Below, in pieces: positions 7,737 to 15,731 of a DNA stretch of 30,485 nt (the first letter of the stretch is position 1; the number at the start of each line of letters is the position of its first letter). A program made the position numbers and the translations under genes. A model generated the notes under the pieces. The model worked only from the letters and a program-made list of their open reading frames with translations, did no database searches and was not told the DNA's origin. Source of the DNA: a virus; the IMG/VR virus record IMGVR_UViG_3300017760_001627, positions 1-30,485 of that record, one strand, 5' to 3'.

Positions 7737-7967
7737 ATGAAAACAATCATCAAAGCAATTACAGGTATCATATTAATAGGTTCTTTCATAGGACTATTAG
7801 CATATGGTCTTAATTATCTACAAAAACCCAACGCATTAGATAACGTAGAAAAAAGACTAGATGAAGCAGCTGAAAAACAAAGTGTTTTAACAGATAACGA
7901 GAAGAACTTAAAACAAGAAGCCCAAACAAAAGAATGGGAAGAAGTAGATAAACAAACAGATAAATAG
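7737..7967 (+). CDS. Small membrane-anchored coiled-coil protein, unknown
   Basis: I do not recognise a family. The protein has 76 residues. It begins with a Lys-flanked hydrophobic segment (residues ~4-27: IIKAITGIILIGSFIGLLAYGL), which reads as one transmembrane helix or signal anchor, followed by a highly polar Glu/Lys/Gln-rich helix likely to form a coiled coil. I place the start at the ATG at 7737. The longer frame from a GTG at 7704 would begin inside the terminator hairpin and is unlikely to be transcribed. The late octamer 5 nt upstream makes this a late gene. It lies between gp23 and the tail protein. A small membrane or virion protein are both possible; the sequence does not decide. 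Confidence 0.75.
   Translation: MKTIIKAITGIILIGSFIGLLAYGLNYLQKPNALDNVEKRLDEAAEKQSVLTDNEKNLKQEAQTKEWEEVDKQTDK
7959..7966 (+). promoter_or_regulatory. Late promoter GATAAATA, zero-leader spacing
   Basis: GATAAATA (7 of 8 bases of the late octamer) overlaps the last codons and stop of the small membrane protein and ends 5 nt before the ATG at 7972. There is no Shine-Dalgarno in the interval. The spacing is the same as at 2397, 7724 and 9851. Confidence 0.68.
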
Positions 7968-7971
7968 TAGT

Positions 7972-8598
7972 ATGACTATTTTAGACTCGTACAATAGACA
8001 ACCAGATAAGTTAGATTATGCTGAACCTACAAAGTTTAAGTTTAGTATAATTAAACTACCTAAAGTAGAGTATTTTTGTACGGCTGCAAATATACCTGGT
8101 ATCTCACTAGGTCAAGCAAGTCAACCCACACCTCTTAAAGATGTGCCATTACCTGGTGATAAACTAGATTATGACAATCTTACAATATCATTTTTAGTAG
8201 ATGAAAATTTAGAAAATTACAGAGAGATACATGGTTGGTTAACAGGTCTAGGTTTCCCTAAAGATCATTTACAATTTAGAAATTTACAAAACGCAGGTAG
8301 TGATAGATTTCCTACTACCTCAAATGTCGGTATAAGTAAAGAATTAGGAAAAGTGTCTAAAGCAGTACAAGATGACGGAGGACTCTATTCTGACGCAACC
8401 TTGTCAGTCCTAACTAGTAAAAATACGAAGAACCTCGAAGTTAGATTTAGGGATTTATACCCTATATCATTATCGGGATTAGATTACAATCAACAAGAAA
8501 CAGATATACAATATTTAAGCGCTACGGTCAGTTTCGCATATAAGATATACGAATTTGCAGGTGTGTCATCAAGCACAACCGTAGAAACTACTACATAA
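7972..8598 (+). CDS. 3: Tail tube-fold protein, probably gp3-like tail terminator
   Basis: A 208-residue tail protein. The segments KFSIIKLPKVEYFCTAANIP (24-43), PLPGDKLDYDNLTISFLVDE, NYREIHGWLTGLGFP and the C-terminal LEVRFRDLYPISLSGLDY ... SATVSFAYKIYEF follow the layout of the T4 gp19/gp3/gp54 tail-tube-fold superfamily. Cyanophage T4-like genomes have gp3 (tail completion and sheath stabiliser) just after gp23 and near uvsY, so gp3 is the most likely identity. A tube-protein paralogue cannot be excluded from sequence alone. The Ser/Thr-rich last 10 residues look disordered. A late octamer lies 5 nt before the ATG. The gene ends 2 nt before the sigma70-type promoter of uvsY. Confidence 0.75.
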   Translation: MTILDSYNRQPDKLDYAEPTKFKFSIIKLPKVEYFCTAANIPGISLGQASQPTPLKDVPLPGDKLDYDNLTISFLVDENLENYREIHGWLTGLGFPKDHLQFRNLQNAGSDRFPTTSNVGISKELGKVSKAVQDDGGLYSDATLSVLTSKNTKNLEVRFRDLYPISLSGLDYNQQETDIQYLSATVSFAYKIYEFAGVSSSTTVETTT

Positions 8599-8600
8599 CC

Positions 8601-8629
8601 TTGACTTTTTAAAGAAAAGGTGTTATAAT
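8601..8629 (+). promoter_or_regulatory. Sigma70-type promoter for uvsY
   Basis: TTGACT (8601-8606), a 17-bp spacer and TATAAT (8624-8629), a near-consensus host promoter. A second TATAAT follows at 8631-8636. Predicted +1 near 8636 leaves a 26-nt leader with GGAG before the uvsY ATG. It marks the switch from late tail genes to early/middle recombination genes. Confidence 0.85.
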
Positions 8630-8661
8630 ATATAATGAGATTATAAAAGAACTGGAGTGAT

Positions 8662-9090
8662 ATGACATTAGAAGAACTACAAGAACTAGCCGATAAAGAT
8701 TTAAAAATTAATGATACTGAATTAGATTTAGAATCACTAAAGATACCACAATTACATAACAAATATTCAAAGTTTCATACTAAATTTATCCATCTTTTAA
8801 AGAAGACTGAAGGTGAAAGAGATAGATTAGTTAGAGAAAAATGGGAGTATTATACAGGTAAATCTGCACCGTCTGTTTATCAAGTAAAACCATTCAATCT
8901 TAAAATACTAAAACAAGATGTGGATAAATATTTAAAGTCAGATGAAGATATAATTAGAATTGAACAAAAGGTAACCTATGTTCAAAGTGTTGTAGATTAT
9001 TTGGAAAAGACTATTCGTATTATAACTAATAGAACATTTCAAATTAAAAATGCAATCGAATGGCGTAAGTTTACTAGTGGAGTTATTTAA
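8662..9090 (+). CDS. uvsY: Recombination mediator UvsY
   Basis: UvsY loads the UvsX recombinase onto gp32-covered single-stranded DNA. The 142-residue protein matches T4 UvsY (137) in length and pattern: it begins MTLEELQELADKD (T4: MRLEDLQEELKKD), has a middle segment REKWEYYTGK (T4: ARLDYYSGR) and the KYLKSDEDIIRIE region followed by a helical C-terminus FQIKNAIEWRKF. A sigma70-type promoter at 8601 and a GGAG ribosome site precede it. The stop overlaps the next start by one base (TAATG), so the following oxygenase is probably translationally coupled. Confidence 0.9.
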   Translation: MTLEELQELADKDLKINDTELDLESLKIPQLHNKYSKFHTKFIHLLKKTEGERDRLVREKWEYYTGKSAPSVYQVKPFNLKILKQDVDKYLKSDEDIIRIEQKVTYVQSVVDYLEKTIRIITNRTFQIKNAIEWRKFTSGVI

Positions 9091-9848
9091 TGATTTTAAA
9101 ACATAACTATTACACATTTCCAGGTGCTATCTCTAAAGAAAATTGTCAGAGAATAATACAGCATGGTTTAACAACTATGAACGTATCAAAACTACAAGAC
9201 CCTAAAAGTATTGTTGCAACAACATATGGTAGTAAAGAAAAAGGAACAGACGAAAATTTAAAATCTGCATTAGGTAGTTTGACACCACGTGGAGCAAAGA
9301 AAAAAGGTGTTAACTTAAATAGTGCATATGTAAGAGATAGTTATACGTCATGGTTAAGTGAAAAGTGGATGTATGATCTTATTATGCCTAAAGTGCATAC
9401 AGCAAACAAAGACGCAGGTTGGAACTTTGATTTAAAAGATAGTGAGATGTTTCAATTTACAGTTTATAAACCAGGTGGTTTCTATGGTTGGCATACTGAT
9501 GGTAGATCAGATCACTTTGGTAGTTATAGGAAAGCAATACCAGGAATTAGTAAAAAAAATAAATTTGGTAGGTTTTCTGAAGGTTTAACTGATAATGACT
9601 TTATGGTTGGGTTGAATAGAAAAATATCAGTGACTATTAACTTAACAGATAAGACAAATTATAAAGGTGGTGACCTAAGATTTGACTTTGGTACTCACTC
9701 TGCTAAAAGGTATCATACAATAAAAGAGGCAAGAGAACAAGGAAGTATTATTGTATTCCCTAGTTTCTTAATGCACCAGGTTACACCTGTCACCAAAGGT
9801 ACTAGATATTCGTTAGTGTTGTGGACACTAGGACCCCCTTTTAAATAA
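9090..9848 (+). CDS. 2OG-Fe(II) oxygenase (prolyl-hydroxylase/PKHD-like)
   Basis: This is a 252-residue Fe(II)/2-oxoglutarate dioxygenase. The iron ligands are visible as HTD at 135-137 (in FYGWHTDGRSD) and His229 (in FPSFLMHQVTPV), with the 2-oxoglutarate-binding Arg239 ten residues on (GTRYSLVLW). Strands KISVTINLTD and GGDLRFDFG between them match the PKHD/PiuC-like branch. Such enzymes hydroxylate protein prolines or nucleic-acid or small-molecule substrates; nothing here fixes the substrate. It is coupled to uvsY through TAATG. This is the first of seven oxygenase-like proteins in the window. A late promoter for the next gene follows its stop. Confidence 0.9.
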   Translation: MILKHNYYTFPGAISKENCQRIIQHGLTTMNVSKLQDPKSIVATTYGSKEKGTDENLKSALGSLTPRGAKKKGVNLNSAYVRDSYTSWLSEKWMYDLIMPKVHTANKDAGWNFDLKDSEMFQFTVYKPGGFYGWHTDGRSDHFGSYRKAIPGISKKNKFGRFSEGLTDNDFMVGLNRKISVTINLTDKTNYKGGDLRFDFGTHSAKRYHTIKEAREQGSIIVFPSFLMHQVTPVTKGTRYSLVLWTLGPPFK

Positions 9849-9850
9849 GC

Positions 9851-9858
9851 CATAAATA
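9851..9858 (+). promoter_or_regulatory. Late promoter CATAAATA, zero-leader spacing
   Basis: CATAAATA (7 of 8 bases of the late octamer) lies in the 15-nt gap between two oxygenase genes and ends exactly 5 nt before the ATG at 9864. It lacks any Shine-Dalgarno. This suggests late expression of the second oxygenase, and perhaps of uvsW. Confidence 0.66.
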
Positions 9859-9863
9859 GTTAT

Positions 9864-10682
9864 ATGAACACACAAAAAAATATAGAATTTTTTAATAAAC
9901 ATAATTATCTATTGATAAAACAGTTTATTCCTAAGAGTCTTGCTGACTTCTTATATCATTATGGTAAGACATATGTTCTTGCAGCTGATGTAATGGTAAA
10001 AACAAAGTTTCCTAAATATGATGAAGACTTGCATGGCTCATTTGGTGACACGCAAGTGCCTAATACTTTTAAACGATATGCTGATCCCGTAATGGAAGCA
10101 CTATTGTTATATGCTCAAAAAGGCATGGAAAAGAATACAGATATAAAACTACAACCCACTTATAGTTATTGGAGATTATACAAAAACGGCGATGTATTAC
10201 ATAGACATAAAGACAGACCTAGTTGTGAAATATCAACAACATTATGTTTGGGTTATGATTTAGGAGACATAAAAGACAAGAATTATAATTGGCCGATGTT
10301 TGTAGAAGAGACTGGTTCATATAAAGGTTTACCAGGTAAACCCGTACACATGGAACCAGGTGATATGATTATTTACAGAGGTGCGTTAATAGATCACTGG
10401 AGAGAACCATTTGAAGGCAGAAATCACTGCCAAGTATTTTTACATTATAATAATTTAGAAGGCCCGTATGGTAAATTAACAAAATATGATACAAGGCCTT
10501 TTGTCGCTCTACCAGGTGATTTTGTAAATCCCGAAAGAAGAAAACAGGTAAAAGCAGTACATGATAGTTTAATTGATGTTAGACTAAAAAAAGAGGGTAT
10601 TGATCCTGTAAAATACGGTCATAGAAAATATGATCCTGATGGTAAAAAAAATGACAGCGACAATAAAGATAAGAAAAGTTAA
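9864..10682 (+). CDS. 2OG-Fe(II) oxygenase-like protein
   Basis: A 272-residue protein of the double-stranded beta-helix oxygenase type. Candidate iron ligands are HKD at 115-117 (LHRHKDRPSCE) and His178 (ALIDHWREPF), with Arg186 (GRNHCQVFLHY) eight residues on as the 2-oxoglutarate contact. PGDMIIYRG before the distal His is the usual strand. The first ~110 residues (FNKHNYLLIKQFIP) resemble the start of phytanoyl-CoA/prolyl hydroxylase-like proteins. The C-terminal ~60 residues are basic and charged and overlap the uvsW gene by 32 nt. Substrate is unknown. A late octamer lies 5 nt before the ATG, so unlike uvsY this gene may be expressed late. Confidence 0.83.
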   Translation: MNTQKNIEFFNKHNYLLIKQFIPKSLADFLYHYGKTYVLAADVMVKTKFPKYDEDLHGSFGDTQVPNTFKRYADPVMEALLLYAQKGMEKNTDIKLQPTYSYWRLYKNGDVLHRHKDRPSCEISTTLCLGYDLGDIKDKNYNWPMFVEETGSYKGLPGKPVHMEPGDMIIYRGALIDHWREPFEGRNHCQVFLHYNNLEGPYGKLTKYDTRPFVALPGDFVNPERRKQVKAVHDSLIDVRLKKEGIDPVKYGHRKYDPDGKKNDSDNKDKKS

Positions 10683-12159
10683 TGATGTATATCTTCAAAT
10701 AGAAGCTGACGCTGATATTAGAAGAGAGTTATCAGACTATTTTTCATTCGAAGTACCCGGATACAAATTTACTCCACAATATAGAAACAGAGTTTGGGAT
10801 GGTAAGATAAGATTATATTCTTACGCTACAGGACAACTCTATGTAGGTCTATTAGAATACTTAACTGATTATTGTAAAAAGAATAATATAGAGGTAGATC
10901 GACCTTATGATCTACATTCTACACCAGGAGCTTTTGTTAACGCTGATGTGGATTCTTTGTTTGAACAATTTAAGTTATCTATTAAACCAAGAGATTATCA
11001 ACAAAAGGCTTTTAAGCATTCATTAAATAAAAAGAGATGTTTATTGCTGTCGCCTACTGCCTCTGGTAAATCACTAATCTCATATCTGTTAGTAAAATAT
11101 TTTTTGATGAAAACATCAAATTCAAAAGAAGGTGGTGATGTATTACCTAAAGGTAAAAAAGTATTAATCATAGTGCCTACAACTTCACTAGTAGAGCAGT
11201 TATACAAAGATTTTAAAGAATACGGTTGTGATGTAGATAATATAATCACTAGAAAATACCATGGTTATGAAATAGATGAAAGTAAACCTGTATTAATATC
11301 TACTTGGCAATCTTTATATAAACTACCTAAAGAGTTTTTTGCTCAGTTTGGTGCTGTGATAGGTGATGAAGCTCATTTGTTTAAGGCAGTTTCATTAACA
11401 AAAATAATGACAAAACTTGTAGATTGTCCTTGGCGTATTGGTATGACAGGTACTTTAGATGGTAGTAAAACACACAAACTAGTATTAGAAGGATTGTTTG
11501 GGTCTGTAATGCAAGTAGCAAAAACAACGAAACTTATAGAGAAAAAACAACTTGCTAATTTAAAAGTATATTGTTTAATTTTAAAATACCTAGATGGTAC
11601 TGCTAAAAAATTATCTGGTGTAAAATACCATGAAGAATTAGAATATTTGGTTACAGATGAAACTAGAAATAAGTTTATTAGAAATTTAACCTTAGATTTA
11701 CAAGGTAATAGTTTAGTGTTGTTTCAGTTAGTAGAAAAACATGGTAAAGAATTATATAAAATGATAAAAGAAAAAGCAGGTGATGACAAACAAGTCTTTT
11801 TTGTATATGGTGGTGTTGACGCTGAACAAAGAGAAAAGGTTAGAGAGATCACTGAAAAATCTGATAACGCTATTATTGTTGCAAGTTATGGCACATTTAG
11901 TACAGGTATTAATATAAGAAATTTACATAATTTAGTTTTTGCTAGTCCTAGTAAATCTCGTATTAGAAACCTACAAAGTATTGGTAGAGGTTTAAGAATG
12001 GGTGATAATAAATCACAAGCTACTTTATATGATATTGCTGATGATTTAACGCACCGAGATAAAAAGAATTATACGCTAGGACACTTTCAGGAAAGAATAA
12101 ATATTTACAACGAGGAGGGGTTTGCATACGAAATACACAATGTAAACCTAAAAACATAA
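10651..12159 (+). CDS. uvsW: Recombination DNA-RNA helicase UvsW
   Basis: UvsW is the SF2 helicase that unwinds R-loops and branched DNA and shifts T4 from origin- to recombination-dependent replication. I place the start at the ATG at 10651 (502 residues): the sequence MTATIKIRKVND then aligns with the T4 N-terminus, including DYFSFEVPGYKFTPQYRNRVWDG. The upstream ATG at 10630 would add seven residues with no counterpart. Motifs (numbered from 10651): Walker A SPTASGKS at 134-141, DEAH at 239-242, GMTGTLDG near 264-271, and motif VI SIGRGLR near 455. It overlaps the upstream oxygenase by 32 nt and meets the next gene at TAATG. T4 UvsW has 502 residues. Confidence 0.93.
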   Translation: MTATIKIRKVNDVYLQIEADADIRRELSDYFSFEVPGYKFTPQYRNRVWDGKIRLYSYATGQLYVGLLEYLTDYCKKNNIEVDRPYDLHSTPGAFVNADVDSLFEQFKLSIKPRDYQQKAFKHSLNKKRCLLLSPTASGKSLISYLLVKYFLMKTSNSKEGGDVLPKGKKVLIIVPTTSLVEQLYKDFKEYGCDVDNIITRKYHGYEIDESKPVLISTWQSLYKLPKEFFAQFGAVIGDEAHLFKAVSLTKIMTKLVDCPWRIGMTGTLDGSKTHKLVLEGLFGSVMQVAKTTKLIEKKQLANLKVYCLILKYLDGTAKKLSGVKYHEELEYLVTDETRNKFIRNLTLDLQGNSLVLFQLVEKHGKELYKMIKEKAGDDKQVFFVYGGVDAEQREKVREITEKSDNAIIVASYGTFSTGINIRNLHNLVFASPSKSRIRNLQSIGRGLRMGDNKSQATLYDIADDLTHRDKKNYTLGHFQERINIYNEEGFAYEIHNVNLKT

Positions 12160-12617
12160 TGCACGAACAACTAGACACTAAAAATGCTAAGATAATAAAA
12201 TTGGTTTCAGGTGAAGAGATTTGTTGTACATTATCAAAAAGCCAATTAACAAAAAAGTCTAACTTATTAAGGTTAGATGAACCAATGTTAATTAAGTATG
12301 TACCACACATAGGGCAAATGGGTGTATCTGATTACATCGCTCTTGTTAAATGGGTTGGTTTTACAGATGATAAAGTAGTGACAATACCAAAAGATAAGAT
12401 ACTAACAATCTGTAATGCTAGTGAACCATTTACGAATCGTTATAAAAAACTTTTGGCGTACAAAGTACCACAAAAACTCCCTGACTATATTGAAAGAGAT
12501 TTGTCAGATGATGACTACGACCAATTGCTTGATGAATTAGATAATGCTGAAGATACAAAGAAGAAGTTAAAAGAGTTGGCTGAAAAGATAAGAATGCCTA
12601 GTAAGAAGTTGCATTAA
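12159..12617 (+). CDS. Conserved hypothetical, possible Sm-like N-terminal domain
   Basis: Not firmly recognised. This is a 152-residue protein. The first ~90 residues (AKIIKLVSGEEICCTLSK ... NLLRLDEPMLIKYV ... VTIPKDKILTICNAS) have the strand order and the KLVSGEE motif of small Sm/LSm-like barrels seen in many phage and bacterial proteins. The C-terminal ~60 residues form an acidic then charged helix (YDQLLDELDNAEDTKKKLKELAEKI). It is coupled to uvsW by a TAATG junction, so a role linked to replication or RNA handling is conceivable, but this is only context. A gene in this place is common in marine T4-like phages as far as I remember. Intergenic DNA of 80 nt follows, with only weak short hairpins. 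Confidence 0.8.
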   Translation: MHEQLDTKNAKIIKLVSGEEICCTLSKSQLTKKSNLLRLDEPMLIKYVPHIGQMGVSDYIALVKWVGFTDDKVVTIPKDKILTICNASEPFTNRYKKLLAYKVPQKLPDYIERDLSDDDYDQLLDELDNAEDTKKKLKELAEKIRMPSKKLH

Positions 12618-12697
12618 GGTAGCTAAACTTTTCTGGTGAAGCACCCACATGGGTATTATACACCTGAAGACAGAATTTGTCAAGTAGTGATGAAATT

Positions 12698-12919
12698 ATG
12701 AGTGAATTTAGACAAGGTATATTTAAACTTATAGCAAACACTAGTATAGGTAGAGCCCTATTATATACAATAGGTCATATTATTATAGCAATGTCTGTTG
12801 TTTCTACACTAACAGGTGCTAGTTTATTTGAAGCAGGACTAGTTGCATTAATAGAACCTAGTATAAACGGTGTCTGGTATTACGTTTTAGATAAACTTTT
12901 TACAATGAAGAAGAAATAA
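12698..12919 (+). CDS. DUF2061-type small membrane protein
   Basis: A 73-residue protein with two likely transmembrane helices. It resembles the DUF2061 family: a start like GRALLYTIGHIIIAMSVVSTLTG, a short turn, and a second helix ending in the family pattern EPSINGVWYYVLDKLF, comparable to the EV..K..LYY.HE..W ending of DUF2061. The function of this family is unknown. I use the ATG at 12698; an in-frame TTG at 12677 would add seven residues (MSSSDEI), and neither start has a convincing ribosome site. The stop overlaps the next start by one base (TAATG). Confidence 0.75.
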   Translation: MSEFRQGIFKLIANTSIGRALLYTIGHIIIAMSVVSTLTGASLFEAGLVALIEPSINGVWYYVLDKLFTMKKK

Positions 12920-13572
12920 TGTTATTTGCGAATACCTGTATAGATAATTTTTTAAATAATCCACAAGCAGTGATTAAAATTGCTAAATCGTGTGAATATA
13001 CTAATGATGGTGTATCACCTGGTAAAAGATCAGAACCTTTACATAAAGTTAATTATAACTTGTACAATCACGTAAATGTAAAGATTTTATCTTCTTTATA
13101 TCCAAATGAATCAGAAACAATACAATACAAATCATATTCAGTATTTCAAAAAATACCTGCAGGTATAGATTATGATGGTTGGATACACACAGATAAAAGA
13201 TCAATACTAACAGCAATTATATTTCTATCAGAATCAGACGCAGGTACATCAATATACGAGCCAAAAGATTCCTTTTATACACCTGGTAATGATAGTATAA
13301 AACAAGAATTTTTTAAGAATCCTAGTAGTTTTTCAAAAGAACAAAAAGAAGAGTATCACAAAGCAAGAGAAAGTTGGGCAAGTGACTATAACGAAACTAT
13401 ATCCTACAAAGGCAGATACAATAGAATGATATGTTTTGACGGTCACAATTATCACAATGCTCATGTACATAAAGGACTTGAAGATAGACTTACACTAATT
13501 ACATTTTTTGATGAGATAACCATAAAGGATAAAAACATAAAATATCCTTTACCAACTATTAGAGGGAGTTGA
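12919..13572 (+). CDS. DUF6445-like 2OG oxygenase
   Basis: A 217-residue protein of the 2OG-Fe(II) oxygenase superfamily, resembling the DUF6445 group. HTD at 90-92 (DGWIHTDKRS) gives two iron ligands. The distal His is at 176 or 179 (FDGHNYHNAHVHKG), with Arg190 (EDRLTLITFF) as the likely 2-oxoglutarate contact. A charged helix-rich insertion (about 120-160, KNPSSFSKEQKEEYHKARESW) lies between the proximal and distal motifs, as is usual in this group. Substrate is unknown. It starts at the TAATG junction with the DUF2061 gene. The stop codon lies within the -35 region of the gp55 promoter, so the last codons and the promoter share bases. Confidence 0.82.
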   Translation: MLFANTCIDNFLNNPQAVIKIAKSCEYTNDGVSPGKRSEPLHKVNYNLYNHVNVKILSSLYPNESETIQYKSYSVFQKIPAGIDYDGWIHTDKRSILTAIIFLSESDAGTSIYEPKDSFYTPGNDSIKQEFFKNPSSFSKEQKEEYHKARESWASDYNETISYKGRYNRMICFDGHNYHNAHVHKGLEDRLTLITFFDEITIKDKNIKYPLPTIRGS

Positions 13573-13597
13573 CATAATACAACCATTGTAGTATAAT
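13569..13597 (+). promoter_or_regulatory. Consensus sigma70 promoter for gp55
   Basis: TTGACA (13569-13574), a 17-bp spacer and TATAAT (13592-13597): both hexamers and the spacing are exact consensus. Counting the last -10 base as -7 puts +1 at 13604, the A of the gp55 ATG. A -35/-10 match this complete suggests very strong early transcription by host polymerase. Confidence 0.92.
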
Positions 13598-13603
13598 AAT
13601 AAT

Positions 13604-14167
13604 ATGACTAAAAGAAAACGAAGTGAACACTATGTAGATAACAAAGTGTTTTTACAAGCAATGACAGAATTTAAAGAGCGTTGCGACAAGGCAGAAAAAA
13701 GAGGAAGAAAAAAACCACCTGTGACTAATTATATAGGTGAGTGTTTTTTAAAAATCGCAAATCACTTGTCGTATAGACCTAACTTTATTAATTACACGTT
13801 TAGAGATGATATGATTAGTGATGGTATAGAAAACTGCCTACAATACTTAGGCAATTTTAATCCAAAAAAATCAAAGAATCCATTTGCATATTTTACGCAA
13901 ATAATATATTATGCTTTTATTAGAAGAATACAAAAAGAAAAGAAACAAGTAAGCATAAAAGCAAAACTTATTGAAGACGCTAATCTAGCAGATTTACACG
14001 TAGATCCACATGATGTAAACAGTGATTATAAAAATCAGTTTATAGAATTTTTAAGAAAGAATAGTCCTAAGACAGACGAACTTCCTAAAAAGAAAGAGAT
14101 TAAAGTTAGAAAAAGAAAAAGAAAAATAAAAACGCCTTTAGAGATTGTCATAGATGAAAAGAATTAA
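13604..14167 (+). CDS. 55: Late transcription sigma factor gp55
   Basis: gp55 is the small sigma factor that lets host RNA polymerase read TATAAATA late promoters, working with gp33 and the gp45 clamp in T4. The 187-residue protein has a sigma region-2-like core: NYIGECFLKIANHLSYRPNF, RDDMISDGIENCLQYLGNF (about 67-85) and NPFAYFTQIIYYAFIRRIQKEKKQ (about 90-115), which match the conserved part of T4 gp55. The C-terminus is very basic (KKKEIKVRKRKRKIK) before a short acidic end. Its sigma70 promoter has +1 on the start codon and there is no ribosome site, so the mRNA may be leaderless. It overlaps the next gene by 14 nt. Confidence 0.93.
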   Translation: MTKRKRSEHYVDNKVFLQAMTEFKERCDKAEKRGRKKPPVTNYIGECFLKIANHLSYRPNFINYTFRDDMISDGIENCLQYLGNFNPKKSKNPFAYFTQIIYYAFIRRIQKEKKQVSIKAKLIEDANLADLHVDPHDVNSDYKNQFIEFLRKNSPKTDELPKKKEIKVRKRKRKIKTPLEIVIDEKN

Positions 14168-15731
14168 AAACATAGTAGTAGTTGGTGGTGGAACAGCAGG
14201 TTGGACAGCAGCCTGTTATTTAAGAGATACTACAGCGCCTTATATTAAGATAACAGTTATCGCTTCTAAAGAGATACCTATTATTGGTGTAGGCGAAAGC
14301 ACTACTGGTTTATTCAATGACTTTTTAAAACAAGTAGGCATACCTGAAGGTGTGTTTATGAAAGAAACTGGTGCAACACATAAGATAGGTATTCAACATA
14401 GAGATTGGTATAAAAAAGGTGAACATTTTAATTCACCTATTGGTGAATCTCAACATACACCTAACTCATATCCAAGTGATGACTATGACGCAATGAAGAT
14501 GTTTTCTATTGCTGAAGGTTTAAAAGATTCTAGTTTACAAGGTTTCTGTATGAAGCATAATAAACTACCATTTGTAAGAGCAGATCACCCAGCTCAAAAT
14601 CCTTATAAACAATTAATGGGTTATGGTGGCTTTAAAGATTTAAGAAAAAACAATACAGCACTTCATTTAGACACTTATAAGACAGGACAATTTCTAAAAA
14701 AGTTTTTTCTAAAGAAACCTAATGTAGAGTATATAGATGATGAAGTTTTAGGATATGAAAAAAATGAAGATGAAACAATCAAATCTGTATGGTGTAAAAA
14801 CAAAGGGCATGATAATCCTATATCAGGAGATTTATTTGTTGATTGTTCTGGTTTTAAAAGAATATTATTAAAGGCATACAAAAACAACTTTAAAAGATAT
14901 GATGATCAATTATTAAATAATAGAGCGCTTGCGTTTCATTTACCTTACACTGATAAAACTATCATTAGAAACTATACACACGCATGGGCACAAAAGTATG
15001 GTTGGTTATGGATGATACCTTTACAAAATAGATATGGTGCTGGGTATTGTTTTAATGATACATTTACTACTGCTGATGAAGCAAAGTTAGAAATAGAAAA
15101 AGTATTAAAAACAAAAATAGAAGTACAAAAAGATATTAAATTTCACTCTGGTAGATTTGAAAAGATGTGGGTAAAAAATGTTATATCAACAGGATTATCA
15201 AGTGCGTTTATAGAACCATTAGAGGCAACATCTATTCATGCTACATTATTACAAATGAAACATTGGGTTAGATATTTCTTTACAGAAACAGCAGACTTTA
15301 ATAATGAAGCACTACAAACTTCTTACAATGATGATATGACTAATATGTGGGATTCAATAAAAGATTTTATAGTTTATCACTATATTACTCCTAGAAAAGA
15401 CACCGAATACTGGAGAGAAGCCTCATCACATAAAAGATGGTCACTACAATTAAAAGAAAAATTAGAGATGTGGCAAACTAGAACACCAAGACAGGTAGAT
15501 TTTGCTAGAGGAAATAGAAACGATTTTTATCACATAGATGATAATTTATGGTTAAACATAAGTCAAGGTATGAATATACTTGACAAAGATATGGTCAAAA
15601 GAGAGTTAATAGAATACAACTTATATGAAGGTGTAAAACAACAAACGCAACACGCTTTCCAATTTTTTGATTACGCACAAAAGAATTGTGTTAAAACAAA
15701 CGATTACTACAAATATTATGTCGGTCAATAA
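14154..15731 (+). CDS. Flavin-dependent tryptophan halogenase-like protein 1
   Basis: This is a 525-residue member of the flavin-dependent halogenase (PrnA/RebH) family, which uses FADH2, oxygen and halide to halogenate an aromatic ring. The FAD-binding GGGTAGW is at 11-17, GVGEST at 45-50, the catalytic-type Lys77 in GATHKIGI (PrnA Lys79 equivalent), the flavin-halogenase signature WLWMIP at 284-289 (WxWxIP) and FIEPLEATS at 352-360 with the Glu expected near the substrate. All key residues appear intact. A separate flavin reductase is needed by known family members and is not seen in this window. The start overlaps gp55 by 14 nt. Whether free tryptophan, another metabolite or a peptide is the substrate is unknown. 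Confidence 0.92.
   Translation: MKRIKNIVVVGGGTAGWTAACYLRDTTAPYIKITVIASKEIPIIGVGESTTGLFNDFLKQVGIPEGVFMKETGATHKIGIQHRDWYKKGEHFNSPIGESQHTPNSYPSDDYDAMKMFSIAEGLKDSSLQGFCMKHNKLPFVRADHPAQNPYKQLMGYGGFKDLRKNNTALHLDTYKTGQFLKKFFLKKPNVEYIDDEVLGYEKNEDETIKSVWCKNKGHDNPISGDLFVDCSGFKRILLKAYKNNFKRYDDQLLNNRALAFHLPYTDKTIIRNYTHAWAQKYGWLWMIPLQNRYGAGYCFNDTFTTADEAKLEIEKVLKTKIEVQKDIKFHSGRFEKMWVKNVISTGLSSAFIEPLEATSIHATLLQMKHWVRYFFTETADFNNEALQTSYNDDMTNMWDSIKDFIVYHYITPRKDTEYWREASSHKRWSLQLKEKLEMWQTRTPRQVDFARGNRNDFYHIDDNLWLNISQGMNILDKDMVKRELIEYNLYEGVKQQTQHAFQFFDYAQKNCVKTNDYYKYYVGQ

Noticed and set aside
10630-10650. Earlier ATG for UvsW
   Set aside because: The added residues (MILMVKK) have no counterpart in T4 UvsW, and the ATG at 10651 gives the expected N-terminus.
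12618-12697. Short inverted repeats (GGTG/CACC, ACCC/GGGT) before the DUF2061 gene
   Set aside because: Stems of only four pairs and no T tract; too weak to call a terminator or regulatory element.
15667-15717. Earlier ATG for the second halogenase
   Set aside because: It adds 17 residues before the FAD-binding strand, which normally starts a few residues after Met; the ATG at 15718 gives that.
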